Of a stretch of DNA of 64,000 bases, positions 26,350 to 35,904 are shown piece after piece. The notes beneath the pieces were generated by a model. That model worked only from the letters and a program-made list of their open reading frames with translations, was not told where the DNA came from and searched no databases. A program made the translations under genes and the position numbers. This stretch comes from Arenibacter algicola (lineage in GTDB: Bacteria; Bacteroidota; Bacteroidia; Flavobacteriales; Flavobacteriaceae): positions 62,001 to 126,000 of the forward strand of contig NZ_JAHKPO010000018.1 of the NCBI RefSeq assembly GCF_018860365.1, written 5' to 3'. Each line of letters opens with the position of its first letter. The stretch's first letter is position 1.

Positions 26350-28986
26350 TTATATTTCTTCCATTAAATTAGCCACCAAAGCGGTCCATCCGGTTTGATG
26401 TGAAGCTCCAACACCTCTACCACTGTCCCCGTGAAAATACTCATAAAATAAGATAAGGTCGTTAAAATGTGGGCTTTGGTATTTTTCTTCGTGTAATTGG
26501 TGAATGGGTCTATTACCGTCAGCATCCTTTTCAAAAAGTAGTATCAGTCTTTTGCCAATTTCATCACTAATATCCTTTAAATTCATCATATTGCCATTAC
26601 CAGTGGGATAAGGGAATTTTAGTTTATTCCCAAAATAGCTATGATACTCCCTTAGGGAATTAATAAATAAATAGTTCATGGGCATCCAAATAGGCCCCCT
26701 CCAATTGGAGTTTCCTCCAAAAAGTCCAGTGGTAGACTCCGCAGGTTCATAATTAATCCCATAGGTTTTTCCATCTATGTGGATGGTGTAGGGATTTTCA
26801 TGTATTTTGGACAGTGATCTAATGCCGAATTGCGAAAGAAATTCCTTTTCGTCCAAAATACTTCCTATCAGCTTCTGCAAACGCTCTTTTGGCACCAACG
26901 ATAATAGAACATCCTTATTTTCGGAGTATTCTTCCATTACCTGATATTTTGCGTTTTCTATACGGTGTCTACGAAACCATTCCATACTTTTTCTAAACCT
27001 GGGTAGTTTGTCCAAATATTCCTTCTTGATATTCAATACCGCTGTAAGGGATAACAATCCCGAAATGGAACGCACTTTAATGGGCATAGATTCCCCATTA
27101 GGGAATATCAACTTATCATAGAAAAAACCTTCGCTTTCATCCCATGACCCGTTATAATCCTGACTTATGTTATTCAATGCTTCTGCAATAAAGACAAAAT
27201 GGCCAAAGTACTTCATGGTCATATCCTCAAAAGATATGTCTTCCAATGCTATTTCAAGGGCCATCTCCAACATATTTAGGCAGTATAAGGCCATCCATGA
27301 GGTTCCATCAACCTGTTCCAAAACCCCTCCCCCTGGAATATCGCGACTACGATCAAAGACCCCAATATTATCCAGGCCTAAAAATCCTCCTTCAAAAACG
27401 TTGTTTTCAAGACTATCTTCCCTGTTTACCCACCAGGTAAAATTTAGGGCCAATTTGTTGAACATCCGTTTTAAAAAGATAAGGTCCCCTTTACCGGTCC
27501 TCTTTTTTTCCATTTGATAAACTTGTAGGGAGGCCCAAGCTTGTACGGGTGGATTAACATCGCTGAAATTCCATTCGTATGCCGGTATTTGTCCGTTTGG
27601 TGCCATATACCATTCCTTGGTAAATAACAACAATTGATCCTTGGCGAAACTGGAATCTACCAAGGCTAGGCTAACACAATGGAAGGCGGTGTCCCAGGCC
27701 GCGAACCAGGGATATTCCCATTTGTCCGGCATAGCAAGGATATCATGGTTCCTCAGTGTTTTCCATTCCTTGTTTCTGCCGTTAAATCTATTTTGTGGCG
27801 GGGGCATCTCCTTATGGTCTCCGTTAAGCCACCTTTCTACTTCGTAATTGTAATATTGCTTGGACCATAACAGTCCGGCAATAGCCTGTTTCTGTATTTC
27901 TTTGGCTTCTTTGGAAGTAGTTTTAAAAGTAGCATCCAGAAATTCTTGGGATTCTTGGATTCTTTTGGTAAAGGCAGTTTCAAAACTCTTATCGAACGGG
28001 GTTTCCAAAGAAGAGGCGGTCAATCTTAATTTAATCGATTTTGTTTCCCCAGCTTTAAGATATATCTCGTACAAGGGTGCAAATTTGGTGCCTTGATTAT
28101 TTTTAGAAATAATGGAATAATCGTTGTTCACTACGGAATTGTGAAAGAGATCCTTTTTGAAGGGATGATCGTTCGGCTGCGCATAGACCTTCTCCATATT
28201 GGTCTCGTTCTCGGTAAACAACAATCGGGTTGGTTCTTCAAAATATAGGTTGTATTTGCCAACATAAATATGGTCTATGGAGACAAAGGTTTGGTCTTTA
28301 AGGGTTTGTTTTTTTATGATCGGTTTTTCGGGCATGCCTACGAAACTCCACAGATTTCTGGTCCAAAGAGTGGGTAGAACATGTATGGGAGCAGACTTGG
28401 AACTTCTATTGCTAATAGATATTTTTATGAGAATATCCTCGTTGTCCGCCTTTGCATATTCTGTAACAACATCAAAATATTCATTGTTATCGAAGATGCC
28501 GGTATCCAAAAGCTCGTACTCGAAATCATACTTGCCCCGCTTCCTGTTTTCTTCCACCAATTCTATATAGGGAAATTCGTTCTGTGGATATTTGTACAGA
28601 TGCTTCATATAGGAATGGGTGGGGGTATTCTCCAAATAGTAATAGAGCTCCTTAACATCCTCGCCGTGGTTCCCTTGAGGCCCTGTTAGGCCAAATAGTC
28701 GCTCCTTTAAAATACTATCTTTACCGTTCCATAGGGCTATTCCGAAGCATATATTACAATATCGGTCAGATATACCGGCAATCCCATCTTCTCCCCATCT
28801 ATAAGCCCTACTTCGGGAGTCTTCGTGCGAAAAGTAGTTCCAGGCATCTCCATCCGGACTGTAATCTTCCCTAACCGTCCCCCATTGCCGCTCACTTAAA
28901 TATGGACCCCATTTATGCCAATCCTTCGTTTTGGATCGGGAATCTTCCAATCGCTTTTGTTCTTGAGCTATTTTTTCTTTAGTCAT
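26350..28986 (-). CDS. GH63/MGH1-like glucosidase
   Basis: An 878-residue protein of the (alpha/alpha)6 glucosidase superfamily (GH63-like, also annotated as mannosylglycerate-hydrolase-like). No signal peptide is present, so it is cytoplasmic. Visible motifs: LSERQWGTVREDYSPDGDAWNYFSH at the N-terminus, KWEYPWFAAWDTAFHCVSLAL (catalytic-acid region), GQIPAYEWNFSDVNPPVQAWA, and GGNSNWRGPIWMPMNYLFI near the C-terminus. Substrate candidates are alpha-glucosides or glucosylated compatible solutes. It forms a tight pair with the debranching-type gene. The ATG at 28986 lies just before the conserved N-terminal region. Confidence 0.87.
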   Translation of the reverse strand: MTKEKIAQEQKRLEDSRSKTKDWHKWGPYLSERQWGTVREDYSPDGDAWNYFSHEDSRSRAYRWGEDGIAGISDRYCNICFGIALWNGKDSILKERLFGLTGPQGNHGEDVKELYYYLENTPTHSYMKHLYKYPQNEFPYIELVEENRKRGKYDFEYELLDTGIFDNNEYFDVVTEYAKADNEDILIKISISNRSSKSAPIHVLPTLWTRNLWSFVGMPEKPIIKKQTLKDQTFVSIDHIYVGKYNLYFEEPTRLLFTENETNMEKVYAQPNDHPFKKDLFHNSVVNNDYSIISKNNQGTKFAPLYEIYLKAGETKSIKLRLTASSLETPFDKSFETAFTKRIQESQEFLDATFKTTSKEAKEIQKQAIAGLLWSKQYYNYEVERWLNGDHKEMPPPQNRFNGRNKEWKTLRNHDILAMPDKWEYPWFAAWDTAFHCVSLALVDSSFAKDQLLLFTKEWYMAPNGQIPAYEWNFSDVNPPVQAWASLQVYQMEKKRTGKGDLIFLKRMFNKLALNFTWWVNREDSLENNVFEGGFLGLDNIGVFDRSRDIPGGGVLEQVDGTSWMALYCLNMLEMALEIALEDISFEDMTMKYFGHFVFIAEALNNISQDYNGSWDESEGFFYDKLIFPNGESMPIKVRSISGLLSLTAVLNIKKEYLDKLPRFRKSMEWFRRHRIENAKYQVMEEYSENKDVLLSLVPKERLQKLIGSILDEKEFLSQFGIRSLSKIHENPYTIHIDGKTYGINYEPAESTTGLFGGNSNWRGPIWMPMNYLFINSLREYHSYFGNKLKFPYPTGNGNMMNLKDISDEIGKRLILLFEKDADGNRPIHQLHEEKYQSPHFNDLILFYEYFHGDSGRGVGASHQTGWTALVANLMEEI

Positions 28987-29178
28987 TCAATTAAGATCAC
29001 ATAAAAAGGCCCATGCGGTTGACCATTGTCTTGCGCTATCGGCACTTTTGAATTCTATAATTAAAGATAGCATATGTTTAACACATTTTTAACCTGTCAA
29101 CTGTATAAATAATAACTTGGATGGCATTTTTTTTGAGGCCAATGATGAAAAACGGAGGTTTAATTAAAATTTTTTAAA

Positions 29179-29688
29179 ATGAAAAAATTTGTGTTTTCCC
29201 TTTTGTCGGGTCTGATTTTGGTTGCATGCCAGGCACAGGACGACCGCAGTAAATCCAAGGTTGATCTGGCCGAAAAAAATACGGACAGTATTTCTGTGAA
29301 TAAACCGAAAATTAGCTGGAAGGTTGATAAAAAATACGATGAGAAAGGAAATGTAATAGGATATGACTCCATTTACTCCTATTCCTACAGCAATCTAAAG
29401 AACTTGCCAAAGGAAATGAATCTGGACAGTATTATGAATTCAATGAAGTTTTTTTCACAGGGTAATTTATCCTCTTTTATGGAGGGCCATAATTTGGGGC
29501 AGTTTATGGATATGGATTCCATTATGAACGGAAGTCAATATTTTAAGGATTTCTTTGAAAGACAACGTAGCAATAACTTTTCGGACATGCGGGAACTATT
29601 CCAACAAATGGATTCCCTTCAAAATATGATGATGGAAAGGCATCGGAATTTTAAACCGGAAGCTATTGAAGAAAAGTCCAAACTATAA
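29179..29688 (+). CDS. Hypothetical lipoprotein
   Basis: A 169-residue protein with a lipoprotein signal peptide (MKKFVFSLLSGLILVACQAQ, lipobox LVAC). The residues after the Cys, QAQDD, are close to but not the same as the lipoprotein surface-export signal known in Bacteroidota. The mature part has repeated short motifs built on DSIMN/MDSI (MNLDSIMNSM, MDMDSIMNGS, QQMDSLQNMM) and is rich in Met, Asn, Gln and Ser, so it may be elongated or helical. I recognise no family. It is divergent from the GH63-like gene and stands alone. Confidence 0.7.
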   Translation: MKKFVFSLLSGLILVACQAQDDRSKSKVDLAEKNTDSISVNKPKISWKVDKKYDEKGNVIGYDSIYSYSYSNLKNLPKEMNLDSIMNSMKFFSQGNLSSFMEGHNLGQFMDMDSIMNGSQYFKDFFERQRSNNFSDMRELFQQMDSLQNMMMERHRNFKPEAIEEKSKL

Positions 29689-29938
29689 GGAAATTGTCCT
29701 TTTAGTGTTAGCTGCTAAATATGGTCGGATTTTTGGTGTTAGGTAAATTTACTTTCGGTTTTTTGGGATAACATAGAATATTTAACATAATCGATGCTAT
29801 TCTGTAAAAATGTACATTGTACGTTTCCAAATAAATCTCTATCTTGACAACCCATTCTTGTCCTCCAATTTTTTATGAGGCAATGATTAGGTATTTTTTT
29901 AATTTAAAACATAAAAAACTAAACAAACAAGTAACACC

Positions 29939-31255
29939 ATGACCAATATTAAAAACAGTAGAAGAGATTTTGTTAAGAGCAGTGCTCTAGTAACAGGAGC
30001 AATGATTTTACCTACCATGCAGATGAATGCTATGGTAAATGTCGCTAATGACAAGAAATTAAAGATAGCCTTGATTGGTTGTGGTGGTCGTGGTACAGGT
30101 GCGGCGCAACAGGCCTTGAAGGCGGATCCCAATGTTGAATTGGTGGCTATGGCCGATGCTTTTGAGGATAGGTTGCAGGGAAGTTTAATGAATTTGCAGA
30201 AGGAGTTTAAGGATAGCAAGAAGGTAAATGTTCCCAAGGCCAATCAGTTTGTTGGTTTTGATGGCGCTGAAAAGGCCATAAACATGGCAGACGTGGTTAT
30301 TTTGGCGACTCCTCCAGGATTTAGACCCCAGCATTTTGAATATGCCGTTAATGCAGGAAAGCATGTATTTATGGAAAAGCCGGTTGCCACGGACATACCT
30401 GGAGTACGAAAGGTATTGGCAGCGGCGCAAGTGGCAAAGGATAAAAAACTGAACGTGGTTGTTGGTCTTCAAAGACATTATCAGGACAACTATTTGGCAG
30501 GGATAAAACATATTAAAGACAATAAGATCGGAAAAATTGTTTCCGGACAAGTGTATTGGAACAGTGGTGGTGTTTGGGTAAGGGAAAGACAGCCTGGACA
30601 ATCCGAGTTGGAATACCAGATGCGCAATTGGTATTATTTCAACTGGTTGTGCGGAGACCATATTTTGGAACAGCACATCCACAATATAGATGTTGCCAAC
30701 TGGTTTATTGGGGAATACCCAATATCGGCACAAGGATTTGGTGGAAGGCAAGTAAGGACGGGAAAGGACCATGGGGAGATTTTTGATCACCATTTTGTAG
30801 AATATACCTACCCAAGCGGTGCGGTAATCGCTAGTCAGTGCCGCCATATGCCAGAAACTATGAGTAGGGTAGCGGAAACATTCCAAGGTACCAAGGGTAC
30901 TATTGAGACCTATGGTGATAACACCTTTATTAAGGATTATGCCGGTGGGGAAATATTTACCCATAGAGGAAAGGATGATCCAAACCCTTATCAGGTAGAG
31001 CATATTAAACTTTTTGAATCTATTAGGAACAAAGGAGTTATTGCCGATGCGGAGAATGGGGCTATGAGTACAATGAGTGCAATTATTGGTAGAATGGCAA
31101 CTTATTCTGGAAAGGTAATTAAGTGGGAGGAAGCCATGACTTCCAACATTGACTTGGCTCCGGACAATTTAACATGGGATTCACCAGCACCGGTGCAACC
31201 TAATGCCGATGGTACTTATAATATTCCAATCCCAGGAAAGACGGTAGTGATTTAA
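29939..31255 (+). CDS. Tat-exported Gfo/Idh/MocA-family oxidoreductase
   Basis: A 438-residue protein with a twin-arginine signal (NSRRDFVKSSALVTGAMIL), a Rossmann motif IALIGCGGRGTGAAQQAL, VVILATPPGFRPQHFEYAV, and the dehydrogenase strand HVFMEKPVATDIPG. In the C-terminal domain, YYFNWLCGDHILEQHIHNIDVANWF and GEIFDHHFVEYTYPSGAVIASQCRH carry likely substrate-binding His residues. It acts on an unknown sugar-like substrate in the periplasm (inference). The EKP motif argues for a redox enzyme rather than a GH109 glycosidase. It is a single-gene unit, closed by the strong terminator at 31280-31322. Confidence 0.88.
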   Translation: MTNIKNSRRDFVKSSALVTGAMILPTMQMNAMVNVANDKKLKIALIGCGGRGTGAAQQALKADPNVELVAMADAFEDRLQGSLMNLQKEFKDSKKVNVPKANQFVGFDGAEKAINMADVVILATPPGFRPQHFEYAVNAGKHVFMEKPVATDIPGVRKVLAAAQVAKDKKLNVVVGLQRHYQDNYLAGIKHIKDNKIGKIVSGQVYWNSGGVWVRERQPGQSELEYQMRNWYYFNWLCGDHILEQHIHNIDVANWFIGEYPISAQGFGGRQVRTGKDHGEIFDHHFVEYTYPSGAVIASQCRHMPETMSRVAETFQGTKGTIETYGDNTFIKDYAGGEIFTHRGKDDPNPYQVEHIKLFESIRNKGVIADAENGAMSTMSAIIGRMATYSGKVIKWEEAMTSNIDLAPDNLTWDSPAPVQPNADGTYNIPIPGKTVVI

Positions 31256-31279
31256 GTTTTTAAATACTTATGATAATTA

Positions 31280-31322
31280 ATCCCAAACTTTCTATAATCG
31301 TAGAAAGTTTGGGATTTTTTTA
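31280..31322 (+). terminator. Rho-independent terminator
   Basis: A perfect 15-bp stem (31280-31294 with 31301-31315), a 6-nt loop TAATCG, then a run of T residues. It follows the Gfo/Idh gene by 24 bp. The hairpin can also form on the opposite strand, where the convergent PhoD-like gene ends at 31360. Confidence 0.9.
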
Positions 31323-31359
31323 TTGGTCCATATAGCGTTAAAAGAAATACCGAGCCATT

Positions 31360-33978
31360 TTATACAAGACTAACCTCCAATATTCGTTTGTTGATTGTTT
31401 TGGCCCTAATATTTTTTAGTGTCTTTTTTCTTTTGTTTTGCGTATCCAGGATTACGATGGTATATTTTCCTTCATCGAAGACTTTGGGGGCAAAGGTGTT
31501 GGTTGCCATACGAATGGAATAAACTAACTGATGGTTTTTATCGAAAATTGAAATAACCGGTTTATTTCCGTCGACAACCTTAATGGTAGGCAACCAGGCT
31601 ACAGCCTTTTTGCCATAATTGTCCTCTTGTTTTATGGTGATTGGCCATCCTGGGAATTGTTCATTTTTATTGCTGCTAGGGTCGGCATATCTAGGCCAAC
31701 AGGCCGTGGTTATGGTTCTTTCTTTCTTATTGAAGGTTACCAATCCGTATCCTGTGGCCCTATTGTGAACAATGGCAGGCTCAATCCCGGTATTGAAAGG
31801 ATTGCCTACGGCACGGACAGATATTTTATTCCCAAATCCGTCCACATGATTACCCACATAGGCGGGATTTTCATAAGTATGTTCATCGCTTTTCACTTCC
31901 GGCCAGAATCTTCTGGGCCAAATATTGTTCAAGGCAGGACCGGCAAAGGCATAACCGCTATCTCCGTGCTCATCGGTGCCATATTGGATAAAACTTCCCA
32001 AATGTTGGTCACCGGCAATATGAAATGCATAACATTTTCTGATGGCCTCAACGGCCTTATCCCTTTCATTTGCAGGCCAGCCGTTGGAATCCATATCTAC
32101 GGTAGGGACATCCCCAAGTACGTATTCTCCCTTTTCAGGAATAGGTAAGGAGGGAACCACATCATCGTTAAGGGCCGTTTTTGGTAAGGTGGCTACTGTG
32201 GCAAAATTGGTCTGGGATAGCACTACTTTCATTTCTATACCATTGTTCCAATCCTGGGTCCAATGATCTATAAATTTGTGCTGCCTCTTTCCTAAAAGTA
32301 CGGCATCCAGATCCCGGTGTTGTTTTATATTAAATTCTTTGTTCTGTATCCAACCATTTCTAACCTGGGCTTCCGGAGGTAATACATGCTTTGGGGCCGA
32401 TTTAAACTTTCTGTCCTCCAAGATGGCAAAACTAAGTCCAGCATAATTCCAAGTCGTATAATAAACGCCGATATTCTGTTGTACGGGAGTAGGGTCGTAG
32501 GGATCCGGTAAATGGCTGGTTTGGGTAAATTGTACCATGTTGACCCATTCGGCAGGCATTTTATATCCGCCAGAATCCTGTGCCAGCATGCCATGTCCTT
32601 CACTGGTATCGGCCTTTTTTCCACTCTCGCCCCATACATTACCGTGGTATACATCATGATCATCTGGGATTATGGCGCAGGGTTTGTGCCTAAACAATTC
32701 CCTGTAAGACCAACCGAACATCATCCATTTTCTAAGGTAATCCAGACATAGATTGTCCAGGTCACCACTGCGTTCTGCTCCATATCCACCGGTACCCTCG
32801 TAAAATTGGTCACCCAGGAAAAGAATAATATCAGGATTTAATTTGGACATATTTTCGTAAACGTCGTTATCTGGAAAACCATAGTGGAAATTACAGCTAA
32901 AAACAGCTGCTGAAACCGATACCTTATCCATTGGTTCTTGGGCTATGGTTCCGTCGTAGGTGTATTGGTGGGTTGCGTTTTTTAAAGGAATTTCTACCAA
33001 AATACGGTACGGAACATCCGTGCTGGCACTCCAGTTTTCAACAATGAAGCTTATTGCTCTTCCTATATGTTCCAACTTGGTATTATTGGCGGTTTTCCAA
33101 ATGCCTTGCTCCTTGAATTGCAGAATTACGGTATGACCCTCAATTTCTTCAATGGGAGCTAACTGTGCTGTTAGTTTTAGCTTTTGGTCTTGAAGGGTGT
33201 ATTGGGCAAAGCAAATAGGTCCATATAATTGGTCCTTGTTTGAAATAAGATTATCTGCGGATATATTCCAATTGGAAAATGAGGCAGAAGGTTGGGATGC
33301 GTTACTCTTAGCCGTTTTTAAATCGGCGAGCAGGGCAAAATTGCCTTCAACACTTTTACCATCAACGGCTATGTTTTCCTGGGTATGAATTAGTTGATCG
33401 GTTATGGAGTCCAGTATCAAAACCTTTAATTGGTATTTATTTTCTGAAGGCCTAAACTCTGCTGCCAATTTGAAGTTATTTGGAATTTGTGAAAGCTTGG
33501 TTTCGAAGGATTCATCCCCTACCTGTAGCGTACCATTAGGGTTAAGTCCTATATTGAGCCCTTTACCAAAAACGGCAGCGGATCGGTAATCCTCGAAGGG
33601 ACCTTTACATCCCAGTCTTATTCCCAAACAGCCTTTATCAGTAGGTGATATATTATTATTTAATAAGTTTATTTCCACATTCACCTGTAATGGGGACAGA
33701 TATTCCGTTTTTTGAACGGTCAATAACTGAAGGTTTCTATTTTCAGCACTAATATTGCAAACGACCGTTCCATTTTTAAGTCGCCAATCCTGCAATCGGT
33801 TTCCCCAATATTCGGGACCTACCCATTTCATATCGGGCCAGTTGTGCCAATTGCTTTTAAATTGTATTGTTTCAAGTATTTTATTTTGGCCTACTAATCC
33901 AAATGGGAACGCCGAAGCGGAAAAGCTGGGCAATAGGGTTCCCAGTGCAATGGTCTTGATGTATTTTCTTCTGTTCAT
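31360..33978 (-). CDS. PhoD-like (alkaline phosphatase D) metallophosphatase, Tat-exported
   Basis: An 872-residue protein with a twin-arginine signal (MNRRKYIKTIALGTLLPSFS). The N-terminal half (about 30-400) is a beta-rich region whose start resembles a LamG/concanavalin-like module. The catalytic PhoD domain follows, with DIILFLGDQFYEGTGGYG, AIIPDDHDVYHGNVWGE, VVLSQTNF and FHIAGDQHLGSFIQYG, all metal-binding motifs of the family. PhoD enzymes are phosphodiesterase/monoesterases that use Ca2+ and Fe3+. The longer frame to 34077 adds a hydrophobic stretch that would disrupt the Tat signal, so the ATG at 33978 is chosen. It ends the SusC-SusD-fasciclin-lipoprotein row, suggesting a phosphorylated substrate (inference). 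Confidence 0.87.
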   Translation of the reverse strand: MNRRKYIKTIALGTLLPSFSASAFPFGLVGQNKILETIQFKSNWHNWPDMKWVGPEYWGNRLQDWRLKNGTVVCNISAENRNLQLLTVQKTEYLSPLQVNVEINLLNNNISPTDKGCLGIRLGCKGPFEDYRSAAVFGKGLNIGLNPNGTLQVGDESFETKLSQIPNNFKLAAEFRPSENKYQLKVLILDSITDQLIHTQENIAVDGKSVEGNFALLADLKTAKSNASQPSASFSNWNISADNLISNKDQLYGPICFAQYTLQDQKLKLTAQLAPIEEIEGHTVILQFKEQGIWKTANNTKLEHIGRAISFIVENWSASTDVPYRILVEIPLKNATHQYTYDGTIAQEPMDKVSVSAAVFSCNFHYGFPDNDVYENMSKLNPDIILFLGDQFYEGTGGYGAERSGDLDNLCLDYLRKWMMFGWSYRELFRHKPCAIIPDDHDVYHGNVWGESGKKADTSEGHGMLAQDSGGYKMPAEWVNMVQFTQTSHLPDPYDPTPVQQNIGVYYTTWNYAGLSFAILEDRKFKSAPKHVLPPEAQVRNGWIQNKEFNIKQHRDLDAVLLGKRQHKFIDHWTQDWNNGIEMKVVLSQTNFATVATLPKTALNDDVVPSLPIPEKGEYVLGDVPTVDMDSNGWPANERDKAVEAIRKCYAFHIAGDQHLGSFIQYGTDEHGDSGYAFAGPALNNIWPRRFWPEVKSDEHTYENPAYVGNHVDGFGNKISVRAVGNPFNTGIEPAIVHNRATGYGLVTFNKKERTITTACWPRYADPSSNKNEQFPGWPITIKQEDNYGKKAVAWLPTIKVVDGNKPVISIFDKNHQLVYSIRMATNTFAPKVFDEGKYTIVILDTQNKRKKTLKNIRAKTINKRILEVSLV

Positions 33979-34114
33979 GCTTGTTGACTTCAAGTTGTAT
34001 AAAGTAGTATAATTGTTGTCATTATGGCTAAAAATAAATAAAAAAATGGTTTGAAATGGGAACCAAAGTTGCGCCAAAACAAACCATTTATAAGGTATAC
34101 TAAACTAGTTTATA

Positions 34115-35206
34115 TTATTCCTTTATCTTGGTATATGGTATTTTCATTTTTATCTCCCAGGTACCGGAATCATTTATTTTGATTCCCCAGCGTATATAGG
34201 CCCTGTTTCTAATTTCTCCAGTGTCTGGATCTATATATGGTGTCCAATCTTTAGGTCCATTATCTGCTTCAAAGGCTGCAGTGTCCACTGTAAAGGCATC
34301 ATCTGTGGTTAGGTAATACATTAAATAGGAGTTGGTCCCGGTAGCATAAGTTCTTCCGTACTGAGGGAACGGTGGTGCCGGTAGCGAGAATGTGGAACCA
34401 GTTGCATCAACTTCCGTATCTACAGAATTGTCATGATAGTTTTGTAAGAAGGTTGACCCGGATGGATAGAAGACAACCTTTTCTGGATTTAATGGTTTAT
34501 CATAACTGTCCGCGATGATCATTTTCACTTTAACCCCCAAAGCTGGTTCTTCACTTACCTTGGTTACTGTTATATAAGGATGGGTACCATCCAAAACACT
34601 GGGAACACCGTTGTCAAAATCGTTCATAATGGTAGAGGTATAGGCTATGTCATAAGCGCCGCCACCTTTGCCCAATTGCAGTCTTGAACGCATTTCTGTT
34701 GGGAATTCAACCGGTTGAAAATCATCCAATTTTACTATTACAAAGTCATCCAATTGACGCTCCCCCCTTACGTTGGTAGCTTTAACGTTTACCTTGTAAA
34801 TGTTATTATTGGTTACAAACTTACTCGCCTGGGTAAAGGCCAATTGTCCGCTTACTTCATTGATCATGATGGTGGGGTAATCTCCCAGTTCCAACTTTTC
34901 TTCCACTAATGCCAAGGTAGTATCGGTTTCGGCATTAAAGGCGGACTTCCAAGTTAACAGCTCATATTCGTCGAACAAATCGTTGGTAGGGTTGCCTTGG
35001 GCATCCGTGATACTTGTAATCTCCCATTTTAAGGGGTAGGTTGATCCTTCTATGGCCGGTGCGGCCCCAACTTTAAACACCCCACGTGGAACGGCTATGG
35101 TGTCTTCCAAAGCATGGATATTGTCACTGATGTAACCCACTTCCGGTGGTTGACAAGATGCAACCATTACGATAATGATCAGTATGGAATAAATTATATT
35201 TTTCAT
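34115..35206 (-). CDS. PUL lipoprotein, probable DUF5007 family
   Basis: A 363-residue lipoprotein with signal MKNIIYSILIIIVMVASC followed by QPPEVGYISDNIHALED. The remainder is beta-rich: a region with REVPRG-like and YPLKWEITSITDAQGNPT segments, a middle Ig/cadherin-like part (VNVKATNVRGERQLDDFVIVKL), and a C-terminal domain ending WGIKINDSGTWEIKMKIPYTKI. I believe it matches DUF5007, a family often found beside fasciclin and SusC/SusD genes, but this needs a profile search. The frame extends to 35287 across the fasciclin gene end. The ATG at 35206 removes that overlap and starts directly at the signal peptide. Probably a surface glycan-binding or accessory protein. Confidence 0.7.
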   Translation of the reverse strand: MKNIIYSILIIIVMVASCQPPEVGYISDNIHALEDTIAVPRGVFKVGAAPAIEGSTYPLKWEITSITDAQGNPTNDLFDEYELLTWKSAFNAETDTTLALVEEKLELGDYPTIMINEVSGQLAFTQASKFVTNNNIYKVNVKATNVRGERQLDDFVIVKLDDFQPVEFPTEMRSRLQLGKGGGAYDIAYTSTIMNDFDNGVPSVLDGTHPYITVTKVSEEPALGVKVKMIIADSYDKPLNPEKVVFYPSGSTFLQNYHDNSVDTEVDATGSTFSLPAPPFPQYGRTYATGTNSYLMYYLTTDDAFTVDTAAFEADNGPKDWTPYIDPDTGEIRNRAYIRWGIKINDSGTWEIKMKIPYTKIKE

Positions 35207-35228
35207 CTTTTTGTTTTTATGATTTTTA

Positions 35229-35873
35229 TTAGTCCCTTTCAAAATTGAACAAAGTATGGTTTCCCTGTAGGACATGAATAACTCCATTGGTAGAGATTAA
35301 ATTGGAGGTTTTTACTACCACCTTATCATCATCATCTATGTTATCCCATTCGTCCCAGTCATCACCTTGTTTATAAGTGAAGTACACATATTCGGGTTTG
35401 GAATCCAACTCATTATTATATTGATCTGTTGGTTCCAAGGAAATTCTTTTTTCTTCACCGTTTACGGCAGTATAGATTTTTCCTTGGTCCTTGGTCATGT
35501 TTTCCCTTCTTATTTTTCCGGAAAAAATATAACCCCCCATATATTTGGTAAGGGTATCCAAAGGAATATCGTTTACGGTAAACTGGGCTTGTGGATCTAC
35601 TTCCCTCATATCTGCCAGTACAGCGTTCACATAATTCTTAATGGAAAGATTATTGGGAGCAAAGATGGTGTTGTTTCCGTTCACCAAATCGGCCATTCCT
35701 GCTTTTTCAATTAATAGGGCCAAAGTATCCAACTGACTATGGGCTTTAAAAAATTCCATGGTGGTAGTTCCCACCTCTGGACTACTAATACCTCCATCTA
35801 CAAGGTAGTTTCCATCCTTATCACAGGAATAAAGGACTACAACGGCTGTTAGTATGATTATTATTTTTTTCAT
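35229..35873 (-). CDS. Fasciclin-domain lipoprotein of the PUL
   Basis: A 214-residue lipoprotein (MKKIIIILTAVVVLYSCDKDGNYL) with one fasciclin (FAS1/beta-Ig-H3) domain. The FAS1 H1 box is seen as NTIFAPNNLSIKNYVNAVL, preceded by LDTLALLIEKAGMADLVNG, and the domain ends with VVKTSNLISTNGVIHVLQGNHTLF, the H2-like segment. Fasciclin domains mediate adhesion or carbohydrate/protein binding. It sits between SusD (31 bp gap) and the DUF5007-like gene (22 bp gap), so it is in the same transcript and probably part of the outer-membrane uptake complex. Confidence 0.9.
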   Translation of the reverse strand: MKKIIIILTAVVVLYSCDKDGNYLVDGGISSPEVGTTTMEFFKAHSQLDTLALLIEKAGMADLVNGNNTIFAPNNLSIKNYVNAVLADMREVDPQAQFTVNDIPLDTLTKYMGGYIFSGKIRRENMTKDQGKIYTAVNGEEKRISLEPTDQYNNELDSKPEYVYFTYKQGDDWDEWDNIDDDDKVVVKTSNLISTNGVIHVLQGNHTLFNFERD

Positions 35874-35904
35874 CGTGATTGTTTTCTTTAGTTCTAAAAT
35901 TAGT

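Noticed and set aside
29020-29031. TGACCATTGTCT upstream of the GH63-like gene as another Crp/Fnr-type site
   Set aside because: One half-site base is wrong, and the distance to the start codon (about 40 bp) does not fit the 78-89 bp typical of most of the other sites.
34115-35287. Long overlap of the DUF5007-like gene with the fasciclin gene
   Set aside because: It disappears when the ATG at 35206, directly at the lipoprotein signal, is taken as the start.
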